Source: Desulfovibrio sp. JC010 (GTDB lineage Bacteria; Desulfobacterota; Desulfovibrionia; Desulfovibrionales; Desulfovibrionaceae). From it: DNA of 64,000 bases. The translations under genes were made by a program, and so were the position numbers. The stretch covers positions 310,001 to 374,000 of the forward strand of contig NZ_VOIQ01000002.1 of the NCBI RefSeq assembly GCF_010470675.1. Reading direction: 5' to 3'. Position 1 is the first letter of the stretch; every line of letters begins with the position of its first letter. Positions 33,631-41,550 of this stretch are shown here, piece after piece. Under the pieces are notes generated by a model. It did not search any database. It saw only the letters and a list, made by a program, of their open reading frames with translations, and was not told the origin of the DNA.

Positions 33631-35632
33631 TTAAGAAAGTATCACTTTTCCCCCGTCTGAAATTTGAACTTGGTCAGCTCCTAGCGGTCCACCAATGGTT
33701 ATTGTCGGAATACGAATTGTTACGGCATTCCCCGTATTGGAAGCAACTACAAATTCTGTTTTAGCTTCCAACGCTGCTTGATTTGTCACGACTTTATTGT
33801 CAATAAGCCATGAGAGGGAAATACCATCTAATATTAGAGCATCAGTTTTGCCGCTAAAGTTTGATCCATTAATTGTAAATTCATAATTGTTTATATCTCC
33901 GTCTCCTACTCGTGAAGTGTCATTCGCAACAATACTACTCACAACAATTGCAGGATTAGCAATACTATCCATCTCCGCTTCCATAGCAGCAACAGTGCTT
34001 TTCGAAAGCACTGAATCAATATCATTCTGAATATCAATTCTCTGAGCAGTAGTGAGACCTGTTTTGCTTGCCATTTCAGACTGCATGAGCAGGGAGCCTT
34101 TTGTGGTCCTGATGATATAGACGGCAGTTGCGGTGGAGACAGCCACATTCTGCCCTGCGTAGGGGGCGAAATCACGCTCGTTGATTTTGGTGGAGCCGAG
34201 AGGCAGGCTTACGCTTGACCATACCGTGGCGGCGGGGAAAATTATGTCGCCATTAGCGTCAATGGAAAGACCTATGTTCTGCAATTCAGCGCGGGTGATC
34301 TGGGTTGCCCGCAATTCTTTAGTGCGCAGCACCTTGATGATTTTATCGGCTGTTCCTTCAATGTGTTTCGCGTCCTGAATGGCACGCTTGAAGGTCACGG
34401 GGTTGGTGTTGTGCGTAAAAAGTATGAGGTCGTCGCTATGGTTGAGCCTTTTACCTTCACAATTGAAAGCCTTTGCAAAGTCGCCTGCAAGCAGCGCACT
34501 CATGTCCCAGACAGGAAATTCAAGGGAAAGGCCGAAACGTTCATCATATCCGGCGTAGCGGTAATCAACCTTCTGCGCTTCAAATGAAATAACCGCCGGA
34601 CCTGCGTCGGTGTTCACCGCGCCTCGGTAAACGGCCTGTGTGTCGGACCATTTCCAGCCGCCGTCCAGTTGCAGCCATTCCAGCACGTTTACCGTGGCCC
34701 CGACTTCGGTTGCCAGACTGGTAACGTCTTTTGCGGAAAGCTCCACATTGTCCATTTCATCAAAGCTGGTGTGCTCGATACCCAGCGAACCGGACAGCTT
34801 GAACCAGTCATTGCCGAAAGCATCCCAGAGCTTGGCAACATGCTGGCTACCGCCGCCGAAGCCTACGTATGCGGAGGTGTAGGTGGTATCGGTAAGAAAT
34901 TTGTTCAGGGTCTCGCGGGTGCCGTCCACAAAATAAAAGGAATAAATCCCTTTGAATTCGTTGTTGTAGCCTTCAACTATTTCGGCATAGTTTTCATATT
35001 GCAGGGCTGCGGTGTATTGCGGCATGCGCATGGTTTCTTTGCCGCTGATGGCGAAATTGTCTTCCTCGTCCTTTTCAAGATAGGCCAGCGTAAAGCGCAT
35101 GACTCCAAGCCCTTCCTGCTCGGTTTCATCAACCAGCGTGAAAGCGTGGGAGGTTGCGACCTGCAAAAGTTCATCGGACCATGTTACGTCGGCAATACCT
35201 GCCCAGCGGTCCTGCCAGCCAAGCCACATGTATGCGCCGCGCAGTTCCAGAATTTCTTTGTTGAAAAGGTACTCGGTGGAGAAGATCGCGCCGTCGCGCT
35301 TGGTGTCCAGCTTGTAGGAAAATTTGCTGTCGGAAAGGTTGATTCCTGTGTCGGTTCCTTCGCGCCCGGTGGAATCGGCAAAAAGGGTATTTTGTCCGCT
35401 GTCGGAAGTGGACAACGCGCCGGGGCTGGAAAAGGTAAAGGTCGAGTCGCCTATTTTATATGTGCCGGAACCGGAAGAGAGGGAGAACGGACTTGCGGAA
35501 GCATCGGCCTTGCACACCTGCGCTTTTTCCGGTGCGAAGATATTATAATCCGCAGCAACGGCAGGGGTCACACCTAAGCAGAGCAGAGCAGAGCAGAGGC
35601 TTATGAACAGCAGTGAGCAGCTTTTTCAACAT
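33631..35632 (-). CDS. Putative phase-variable outer-membrane/surface protein, currently out of frame
   Basis: The long open frame from 35571 to 33631 lacks a proper start and its first codons are the end of a signal peptide (VTPAVAADYN). An ATG at 35632 with an upstream GGGGAAG opens MLKKLLTAVHKPLLCSALL in another frame. Four tandem TCTGC units (plus-strand GCAGA, 35578-35597) lie in between. With five or two units the two halves would join into one complete signal peptide, MLKKLL to LLCLGVTPAVA. With four units translation stops after about 30 codons. The mature protein (about 640 residues) is beta-rich with many aromatic, alternating strands like an outer-membrane barrel, and a C-terminal IPT-like segment. 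The function is unknown; a surface role is inferred. Confidence 0.7.
35578..35597. repeat. Pentanucleotide simple sequence repeat, four copies
   Basis: GCAGA is repeated four times (plus strand; TCTGC on the coding strand) with one matching base on each side. The location within signal-peptide codons parallels the CTCTT repeats of Neisseria opa genes, where slippage switches expression. Confidence 0.93.
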
Positions 35633-35751
35633 CAAATTTAACTTCCCCGACATGAATTTGAATATCAGCAATAATACCGATACCGCACACTATAGAAACA
35701 TTAATGCATGGTCAAGAAATGCGATAATATTTACAATAATCAAGCACATAA

Positions 35752-35786
35752 AAACCCCGGTCCCTCCACACGGAGAACCGGGGTCA
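35752..35786 (-). terminator. Terminator of the transaldolase gene
   Basis: The stem ACCCCGGT / ACCGGGGT, read on the minus strand, is followed by TTTTTATG. Confidence 0.85.
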
Positions 35787-35810
35787 AAATCCAAACAATG
35801 CGGCAAAGAC

Positions 35811-36455
35811 TTACTTGGTCAGCTTTGCCCAATCCGCATCAAAAGAGGCCAGCCCCTTGTCGGTAAGGGGATGGGCGGCAAGCTGGCTGATTACGCTGTA
35901 CGGGATGGTTGCCACATCCGCACCGATAAGCGCGGAATCCAGCACGTGCATGGGATGACGAATGGAAGCCACCAGCACCTTGGTGGGGAAATCATAATTA
36001 TCAAAGATGGTGCGGATCTGCTCGATCAGTTCCATACCGTCCTGTGATATTCCGTCCAGACGGCCCACAAACGGACTTACGTAGGTTGCTCCCGCCTTGG
36101 CGGCCAGCAGGGCCTGCAAAGGTGAAAAAACAAGGGTCACGTTGGTCTTTACACCCTTGCGGTACAATCTCTCGGTTGCCACCAGTCCTTCGGTAGTCAT
36201 GGGGACCTTGATGACCACGTTATCACCGAAAGAAGCCAGTTCATCGGCCATGCTGACCATTTCATCAGCAGTTTCACCGACAACTTCCAGACTGACCGGG
36301 CCCTCCACTTCGGCGCAAATTGCCTCGGCCTGCTTGCGCCAGTCACCGCCCTCGCGGGAGAGCAGGGTCGGGTTGGTGGTCACCCCGTCCATCAGCCCCT
36401 GTGCTTTCGCCTTTCTGATCTCATCAAGGTTTGCAGTATCCAGAAAAAATTCCAT
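35811..36455 (-). CDS. Transaldolase-like protein (TalC/FSA group)
   Basis: This short transaldolase (214 residues) belongs to the fructose-6-phosphate aldolase/TalC subfamily. The N-terminus [32 protein letters not shown], the Schiff-base lysine in [40 protein letters not shown]-like segment and [12 protein letters not shown] are typical. It transfers dihydroxyacetone units in the non-oxidative pentose phosphate pathway. I use the ATG at 36455 behind GAGAGGTGAAT; a GTG six bases upstream is possible. Confidence 0.93.
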   Translation of the reverse strand: MEFFLDTANLDEIRKAKAQGLMDGVTTNPTLLSREGGDWRKQAEAICAEVEGPVSLEVVGETADEMVSMADELASFGDNVVIKVPMTTEGLVATERLYRKGVKTNVTLVFSPLQALLAAKAGATYVSPFVGRLDGISQDGMELIEQIRTIFDNYDFPTKVLVASIRHPMHVLDSALIGADVATIPYSVISQLAAHPLTDKGLASFDADWAKLTK

Positions 36456-36673
36456 ATTCACCTCTCTTAATAACTGTCAGCTATAACTGAGCTTTTCTAT
36501 ATTCATTTTCCCCGAAACAACTTTAAATTCAACTTCCATTATTTCCTACATAGCCCATTTTTCACACGAGCAAAAGCACTATATTCTGAAATATCTACAA
36601 CTTAACAGGAGCATCCCCCGAAAAAGCATGGATATTGACAACATTCAAGGAGCGGGGTAAACACTTTTTCACT

Positions 36674-36727
36674 ATGAACGTTTCTTACTCCAACTTTACA
36701 CTTTATTTTTGGTGGTGGCGCAGCTAA
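36674..36727 (+). CDS. trpL: trp leader peptide with three consecutive Trp codons
   Basis: A 17-codon ORF, MNVSYSNFTLYFWWWRS, ends in TAA just before the attenuator structures. The TGG TGG TGG run at 36710-36718 would stall ribosomes when charged tRNA-Trp is scarce. It is too small for usual gene callers. The Trp run, its place and the structures that follow make this a convincing leader peptide. Confidence 0.9.
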   Translation: MNVSYSNFTLYFWWWRS

Positions 36728-36814
36728 TGCGTCGCGGTTGGTTACGTTCAAAAAACAGGTAACAAATAAAAATATTATAGAACCGCGACAGTGAAAACTG
36801 ATCGCGGTTTTTTT
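36710..36814 (+). promoter_or_regulatory. Tryptophan attenuator of trpB
   Basis: The segment AACCGCGA (36781-36788) can pair either with TCGCGGTT upstream (36732-36739, antiterminator, enclosing a nested GTTAC/GTAAC stem) or with TCGCGGTT downstream (36802-36809), which is followed by seven T (terminator). A small CGCA/TGCG hairpin spans the leader stop codon. Stalling at the Trp codons would favour the antiterminator, so trpB is expressed when tryptophan is low. Confidence 0.9.
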
Positions 36815-36859
36815 ATGCCTGCACAGCACTGTCGCAAAAAAGATTTCAGGAGAGAAAAA

Positions 36860-38071
36860 ATGACTGACAACGCAACTATCAATGCAGACGGCTTTTTTGG
36901 TGAATACGGCGGACAGTACGTTCCCGAACAGCTTCTTCCTATCCTGAATGAGCTGGCGGAAACTTACGAAAAATTCAGGAAAGATCCCGAATTCATCAAA
37001 GAATTCCAGTACTACCTCGCAAAATATTCCGGCCGCCCCACCCCTCTCTATCTCTGCGCCAACCTCACAGAAGAACTGGGCGGTGCAAAAATCTACCTCA
37101 AGCGTGAGGACCTCAACCACCTCGGCGCGCACAAGGTCAACAACACCATCGGCCAGATTCTGCTGGCAAAACGCATGGGCAAGAAAAAAATCATCGCTGA
37201 AACCGGTGCCGGACAGCACGGCGTCGCCACAGCCGCAACCTGCGCACTCATGGGCATGGAATGTACCATCGTCATGGGTGAAGTGGATATGGAACGCCAG
37301 AAGCTGAATGTTTTCCGCATGCGCATGATGGGTGCCAACGTTGTTGCCGCAAAGTCCGGCCAGAAGACACTTAAGGAAGCTGTGGACGAAGCCCTCGCCG
37401 CATGGATCGGCGACGCTGAAAACACCTTCTACCTGCTCGGTTCCGCAGTGGGACCGCACCCCTACCCGGTCATGGTCCGCGACTTCCAGTCCGTAATCGG
37501 TAAAGAAGCCAAGCAGCAGTGCCTTGAAGACGAAGGCCGTCTGCCCGACTACTGCATCGCCTGTGTGGGCGGCGGCTCCAACGCTATCGGTATGTTCGCG
37601 GATTTCATCGGCGACGAATCCGTTAAGCTGGTCGGTGTCGAGCCTTCCGGCCGCAGCCTTGAGCCGGGCGAACATGCCGCAACCCTCTGTCTCGGAGAGC
37701 CCGGCATTATGCACGGTTTCAATTCCTACATGCTCAAGGACGAACAGGGCGAACCCGCTCCGGTATATTCCATTTCCGCAGGTCTTGATTATCCCAGCGT
37801 AGGACCCGAGCATTCCCATCTCAAGGACCTCGGCCGGGCGCAGTACGAACACGCTTCCGACAAGGAAGCAACCGATGCATTCTTCAAGCTTTCCCAGACC
37901 GAAGGCATCATCCCCGCCCTTGAGTCCTCCCACGCGCTGGCCTATGCCCTCAAGCTGGCACCGCAGCTCGACAAGGACAAAATCATCGTGGTCAACCTCT
38001 CCGGTCGCGGCGACAAAGACGTGGCCCAGATCGAAGAAATGATCAGCAAAGGCGAACTTGAATTGCCTTAA
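36860..38071 (+). CDS. trpB: Tryptophan synthase beta chain (orphan)
   Basis: TrpB condenses indole with serine on PLP. This 403-residue protein has the TrpB1-type signatures: [18 protein letters not shown], the PLP lysine in [21 protein letters not shown], the phosphate loop [12 protein letters not shown] and the C-terminal NLSGRGDKD. The start is the ATG behind AGGAGAGAAAAA. No trpA or other trp gene lies next to it, so it may salvage free indole or complement a trp operon elsewhere. It is preceded by the attenuator and followed by the dispersed element. Confidence 0.96.
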   Translation: MTDNATINADGFFGEYGGQYVPEQLLPILNELAETYEKFRKDPEFIKEFQYYLAKYSGRPTPLYLCANLTEELGGAKIYLKREDLNHLGAHKVNNTIGQILLAKRMGKKKIIAETGAGQHGVATAATCALMGMECTIVMGEVDMERQKLNVFRMRMMGANVVAAKSGQKTLKEAVDEALAAWIGDAENTFYLLGSAVGPHPYPVMVRDFQSVIGKEAKQQCLEDEGRLPDYCIACVGGGSNAIGMFADFIGDESVKLVGVEPSGRSLEPGEHAATLCLGEPGIMHGFNSYMLKDEQGEPAPVYSISAGLDYPSVGPEHSHLKDLGRAQYEHASDKEATDAFFKLSQTEGIIPALESSHALAYALKLAPQLDKDKIIVVNLSGRGDKDVAQIEEMISKGELELP

Positions 38072-38077
38072 AGGCAT

Positions 38078-38170
38078 GCCTCCGGCGGCCCTTCGGTGAC
38101 CAAAGAACTTTTTTTTGGAAAAAAAGGTTCTCTGGACTCTCCAAAAAAACTTTTAACAGGGCTTCGCCGC
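38078..38170 (+). repeat. Dispersed intergenic element, copy E
   Basis: Starting 7 nt after the trpB stop: GCCTCCGGCGGCCC, GTGACCAAAG, arms AACTTTTTTTT / AAAAAAAGGTT, CTCTGGACTC, CAAAAAAACTTTTA and GGCTTCGCCGC. Confidence 0.85.
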
Positions 38171-38195
38171 TTCGCGCGATAACTCATCAATAAAA

Positions 38196-38233
38196 CGAAG
38201 GCCGTAATATCTTTCGAGATATTACGGCCTTCG
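38196..38233. terminator. Long perfect hairpin between convergent trpB and the YkgJ gene
   Basis: A 17-bp perfect stem (CGAAGGCCGTAATATCT and its complement) carries a TTCG tetraloop. On the minus strand it is followed by TTTTATT. It probably separates the convergent transcripts. Confidence 0.8.
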
Positions 38234-38289
38234 TGGTTATGTCGTCTTAAAAAACTATATGCGAAGCTTAACTAAAACGTCTTTGAAAG

Positions 38290-38372
38290 AGAGGGGATGG
38301 GGGCTGGGGAAGGGGAGAGAAAACTTTGGGCGTTAGCAAAGTTTTTTCTCCCCTTCCCCAGCCGCCGGAGGC
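38290..38372 (-). repeat. Dispersed intergenic element, copy G (variant)
   Basis: On the minus strand it begins 4 nt after the YkgJ-protein stop with GCCTCCGGCGGCTGGGG. The hairpin arms here are GGGGAAGGGGAGAAAA and its complement around CTTTG/CAAAG. The entry block is conserved but the hairpin is different, so it is a second subtype. Confidence 0.65.
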
Positions 38373-38376
38373 AAAA

Positions 38377-39135
38377 TTACATCTGGCCGGCCAGTTTTTC
38401 ACCGCTCAGCCATTTGGCGTACGTTCCTTCAAAATCGGTCATGATCTGAGCCATGAGCGGCATGAAGGAACAGATATTACCGTCTATGTTGAATCCGGCA
38501 AGATAGGCGGCCTGCCCGGCATAGATCAGGTCCTTCTGGACCATGATCAATGAATTCTGGGGGACAGATATTTTGTTTTTGGAATCGAAGCTCTTGCGGC
38601 ATGCTTCCACGTCCGTGGAAATCCAGTTCCGGGCCAGCACCGGGCGCACTTCGTAGATGGAGCATTTGTCGGCTTTCAGGAAAGGACAGGGCTGGAAATA
38701 ATTTTTTGCGTATTCTTCAAGAGTTGCGGATTCAAGCCCGGCTGCGATGGCAAGGCATTGCTCGGCAAGCTCGGTGAATTCGTCGGCACTGCGGGTTGCA
38801 GCCAGATGCAGACCGATGTGAAACCCTTCCTGCGGGGTCACGGTGATATGCGAGGAGCAACAGTAAGAGCATCCGGCACCGCAGGCAATCTTGAAAGCGG
38901 GATCAAGGGATTGCACCTGCCCCAGAATGGCGTTGAAGTTGGCCTCGAACAACCCGATTCCCTTTTGGGCCAGCAGTGACGGAAATAATTCCTGCTCCGG
39001 ACTGATGGAACCGGAATCTGCACAGACAGCGAGACTCATGTCCCGCAGCAGTTTTTTAAGCTCCGGGTGCTCTTCAAACAGGGGATAAACATTGGCCAGA
39101 ATGGAATCAATGACTTCATCAAGACTTTTCTTCAT
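38377..39135 (-). CDS. YkgJ family cysteine-cluster protein
   Basis: This 252-residue protein has the family's metal-binding pattern: CGAGCSYCCSSHITVTPQE, then CPFLKADKCSIYEVRPVLARNWISTDVEAC. The YkgJ (CxxCC) family is thought to bind zinc or an Fe-S centre, but its activity is unknown. The usual RPxxCR segment reads RPVLARNW, so one conserved cysteine is replaced. It overlaps the 3' end of the transporter gene by 17 bases and is co-transcribed with it. Confidence 0.87.
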   Translation of the reverse strand: MKKSLDEVIDSILANVYPLFEEHPELKKLLRDMSLAVCADSGSISPEQELFPSLLAQKGIGLFEANFNAILGQVQSLDPAFKIACGAGCSYCCSSHITVTPQEGFHIGLHLAATRSADEFTELAEQCLAIAAGLESATLEEYAKNYFQPCPFLKADKCSIYEVRPVLARNWISTDVEACRKSFDSKNKISVPQNSLIMVQKDLIYAGQAAYLAGFNIDGNICSFMPLMAQIMTDFEGTYAKWLSGEKLAGQM

Positions 39136-40063
39136 TACTCTCTCCTGAAGAAATTACTCGGTTACGGTTGGCGAGCAATATCCCCGAAATATTGTGCCAG
39201 AGGCTGAACAAAGCACCCGGCAACGCACTCGCTATTCCAAAATATTTGGTCGCAAGGGCCACACCCAGACCGGAATTCTGCATGCCCACCTCAATTGCAA
39301 GGGTCAGGCTGTCGCGATGACTGAATCCGGACAATCTGCCTGCTCCGTATCCGGCACCCAGGCCGCCGAGATTGTGCAGGGCTACGGCGGCAAAAATCAG
39401 CAACGGAAAAGAAGCCAGCATATCCCGGTTCAGACCGATAATACATGCTATGAGCATGGCAATTACCACAATTGAGATAGAAGGAAAAATGTGCAGCAGC
39501 GGATCCAGCCTTTGCTTGAGCAGCCTGCGCAGTACCAGACCGTCCACCAGCGGAAAAATCACAATCCAGAATACGGACTTAACCATGGGCAGAAATGGTA
39601 TTTCTATCTGCTGGTTAAGAACAAGATAAATGATCAACGGGGTCAGAACCGGGGCAAGGCAGGTGGAAACAAGGGTCATGGTCACCGAGAGGGCCACATT
39701 AGCCCTTGCCAGATGCGCAATGACATTTGAAGCCGTTCCGCCGGGGCAGGCCCCGACCACCACCATACCGATCAGGGCTTCCTGCGGCAGGCCGAACAAT
39801 GCGGACAGCCCCACCGCCAGAACCGGCATGACCGTATACTGCAGCAGAACGCCAAGCCCCACGGCCCTAAAATTCCTTATTGCAGCTGCAAAGTCACTGA
39901 ACTCAAGGGTCAACCCCATACCGAACATGATAATCCCCAGACTGAGAGCAATATGGGGCTTCATCCATATAAAAAGTGACGGTTCAAGAAAAGCGGCAAA
40001 GCTCAAAAATACTGCCAGTAAAAGAAAATGCCGTTCAATAAAGCTGCATAAAGGACCAACCAT
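39119..40063 (-). CDS. Bile acid:sodium symporter family transporter (BASS-like)
   Basis: The protein (314 residues from the ATG 40063; ATG 40066 and an upstream TTG are alternatives) has about 10 membrane segments and BASS family marks: SLGIIMFGMGLTLEFSDF, VGACPGGTASNVIAHLARANVALSV and EVGMQNSGLGVALATKYF. These Na+-coupled carriers import organic anions such as pantoate, sulfonates or 2-keto acids. AGGAG precedes the start. It overlaps the YkgJ-protein gene. Confidence 0.92.
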   Translation of the reverse strand: MVGPLCSFIERHFLLLAVFLSFAAFLEPSLFIWMKPHIALSLGIIMFGMGLTLEFSDFAAAIRNFRAVGLGVLLQYTVMPVLAVGLSALFGLPQEALIGMVVVGACPGGTASNVIAHLARANVALSVTMTLVSTCLAPVLTPLIIYLVLNQQIEIPFLPMVKSVFWIVIFPLVDGLVLRRLLKQRLDPLLHIFPSISIVVIAMLIACIIGLNRDMLASFPLLIFAAVALHNLGGLGAGYGAGRLSGFSHRDSLTLAIEVGMQNSGLGVALATKYFGIASALPGALFSLWHNISGILLANRNRVISSGESNEEKS

Positions 40064-40153
40064 CATCACTCCTGCGAAAAAGACTTGCAAACCTAGCCCT
40101 GCTGTAGTTCATAATTGCCCCTCCCGCAAGCGAGTGCATGCTTCCACTTGAAC

Positions 40154-41242
40154 ATGAATCCATTTTTGATATATAATAGGCTAAAACTTTTAGCTTTACA
40201 TAGACTTATGAACTTGAACAGAACTGCACAATTTCGTTTTCTCTTAAGTGATGATCCGCTGGCCGCCCCGGCGTTGCTGCCCTATTTAAAAATATACGGC
40301 AACAGGTGCATGTCTTACTCAACCACTCAACCGGGCCTGAAACATGCGCTGCTGGAATCAGTGGGTTACATCTCATGGCTGGAAATAAATCCATTGTTCA
40401 TGGGAAAACACGCCGTAATCCTTTCTGAACCGGTTGCCCCGCCGGAGCTGCAGGTGTCCCTCATCAAAAGACTTGAACGCCATTTAGGCAAATTGACCCT
40501 TGTCCAGATAGGGGAACCATTGGCTGCAAAGCTGCATGAGCAAGGATACTCTGTTTACCAGATCGGAGTGGAAAGTGAACTGGATATTCAGAGCTTTAAT
40601 CTGGACGGCAAACACAAAAATTCTCTGCGCCGCTGGCGGAACAAGGCATTAAATTCAGGTGTCGTAGTTGAGGAAAGCCTGCTTTCGGAAACAAACTGCA
40701 GGGAAGTGGAAGAAATTTGCCATGACTGGCTGAAAGGCAAAGGAGGCAAGGAGCTGTCTTTCCTGACCCGGCCCATGCCCAAAACCGATGAAGACGGTGT
40801 CCGCTTTTTCTGGGCCAGACAGGGCGATGAACTGCTCGGTTTTTCAGGATTTGACCCTATGTACGACAATGGCAGAACTATCGGTTACTATCATAATTTC
40901 GACCGCATCTGCTCCGGGGCGGTAAACGGGACTTCCCCCTTCACCCTGCTGCAGGCCATGGATAAATTCCGCTCAGAAGGCAAAAAAACATTAAGCCTCG
41001 GGCTTTCCCCGCTCTATGGAATGGATAGTGGGTACAATCTGGTCGGACCGCTGCAGAAAATTGCGCAACTTTTTTATGAGTACGGGGAAAAAATATATCC
41101 GTTCAAAGGAAATGCAGGACACAAAGCAAAATTCTGCGGCAGAAAGAAAAAGGTATACGTAGCGAGTAATGCGGGCTGGTTCAGAACAATGGTGGCGGCG
41201 GCGACAGCGTGCGGTCTGGAAGTAAAAAATCAGCTGACCTGA
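40154..41242 (+). CDS. DUF2156 (LPG synthetase C-terminal-like) GNAT-fold protein
   Basis: The protein of about 362 residues matches the DUF2156 domain, the tandem acyl-CoA-transferase-like fold seen at the C-terminus of MprF: HKNSLRRWRNKALNSGVVVEE, the FLTRPMPKTDEDGVRFFWARQGDELLGFSGF core and LSLGLSPLYGMDSGYN. Membrane helices as in full MprF are absent. It may transfer an aminoacyl group to lipid or another acceptor. The start is uncertain, since no RBS precedes any candidate ATG (40154, 40208). Its 3' end overlaps the convergent Hpt gene by 13 bp. Confidence 0.8.
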   Translation: MNPFLIYNRLKLLALHRLMNLNRTAQFRFLLSDDPLAAPALLPYLKIYGNRCMSYSTTQPGLKHALLESVGYISWLEINPLFMGKHAVILSEPVAPPELQVSLIKRLERHLGKLTLVQIGEPLAAKLHEQGYSVYQIGVESELDIQSFNLDGKHKNSLRRWRNKALNSGVVVEESLLSETNCREVEEICHDWLKGKGGKELSFLTRPMPKTDEDGVRFFWARQGDELLGFSGFDPMYDNGRTIGYYHNFDRICSGAVNGTSPFTLLQAMDKFRSEGKKTLSLGLSPLYGMDSGYNLVGPLQKIAQLFYEYGEKIYPFKGNAGHKAKFCGRKKKVYVASNAGWFRTMVAAATACGLEVKNQLT

Positions 41243-41547
41243 ACTTTCAACTCATCAAGATAGAAACGGTATTTCTTGACCAACGGCAGCAAAGCTTCTT
41301 CCATGCCCAGCTTGGAGACATCCTGTATGGTCATGCCCAGCCGGGAAAGCGGATCAAGACAAAAATTGGCCGCAGCCCCTTTCAGGCTATGTCCCAGACG
41401 GCCGACTTCCTTCAGGTTTCCGGCCTCAAGGCTGGTTTCCATCTGCTGCAGTTCTTCGAACTGGTGCATTACAAAATGGGGAATCAACTCCCTGAGATCG
41501 TCATTTATGACGAACAATTCCTGTCCTGAATTTTCTTCAGAAACCAT
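41230..41547 (-). CDS. Histidine phosphotransfer (Hpt) domain protein
   Basis: This 105-residue, all-helical protein is a single Hpt domain with the phospho-accepting His in LGHSLKGAAANF. It lies 3 bp after the hybrid kinase gene and is its obvious partner in a His-Asp-His-Asp phosphorelay. The final response regulator is not in the cluster. Confidence 0.92.
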   Translation of the reverse strand: MVSEENSGQELFVINDDLRELIPHFVMHQFEELQQMETSLEAGNLKEVGRLGHSLKGAAANFCLDPLSRLGMTIQDVSKLGMEEALLPLVKKYRFYLDELKVQVS

Positions 41548-41550
41548 CTT

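Larger units (their letters stand above)
36456..36859. other. Intergenic region containing the trp leader
   Basis: About 400 bp between divergent genes. The right half is the trpB leader and attenuator described separately. A TTGACA at about 36627-36636 could be part of the promoter, but no good -10 lies at the right distance. The left part holds nothing I recognise beyond the transaldolase promoter. Confidence 0.5.

Noticed and set aside
36791-36859. Longer TrpB start
   Set aside because: The in-frame codons upstream overlap the attenuator region, and AGGAGAG supports the ATG at 36860.
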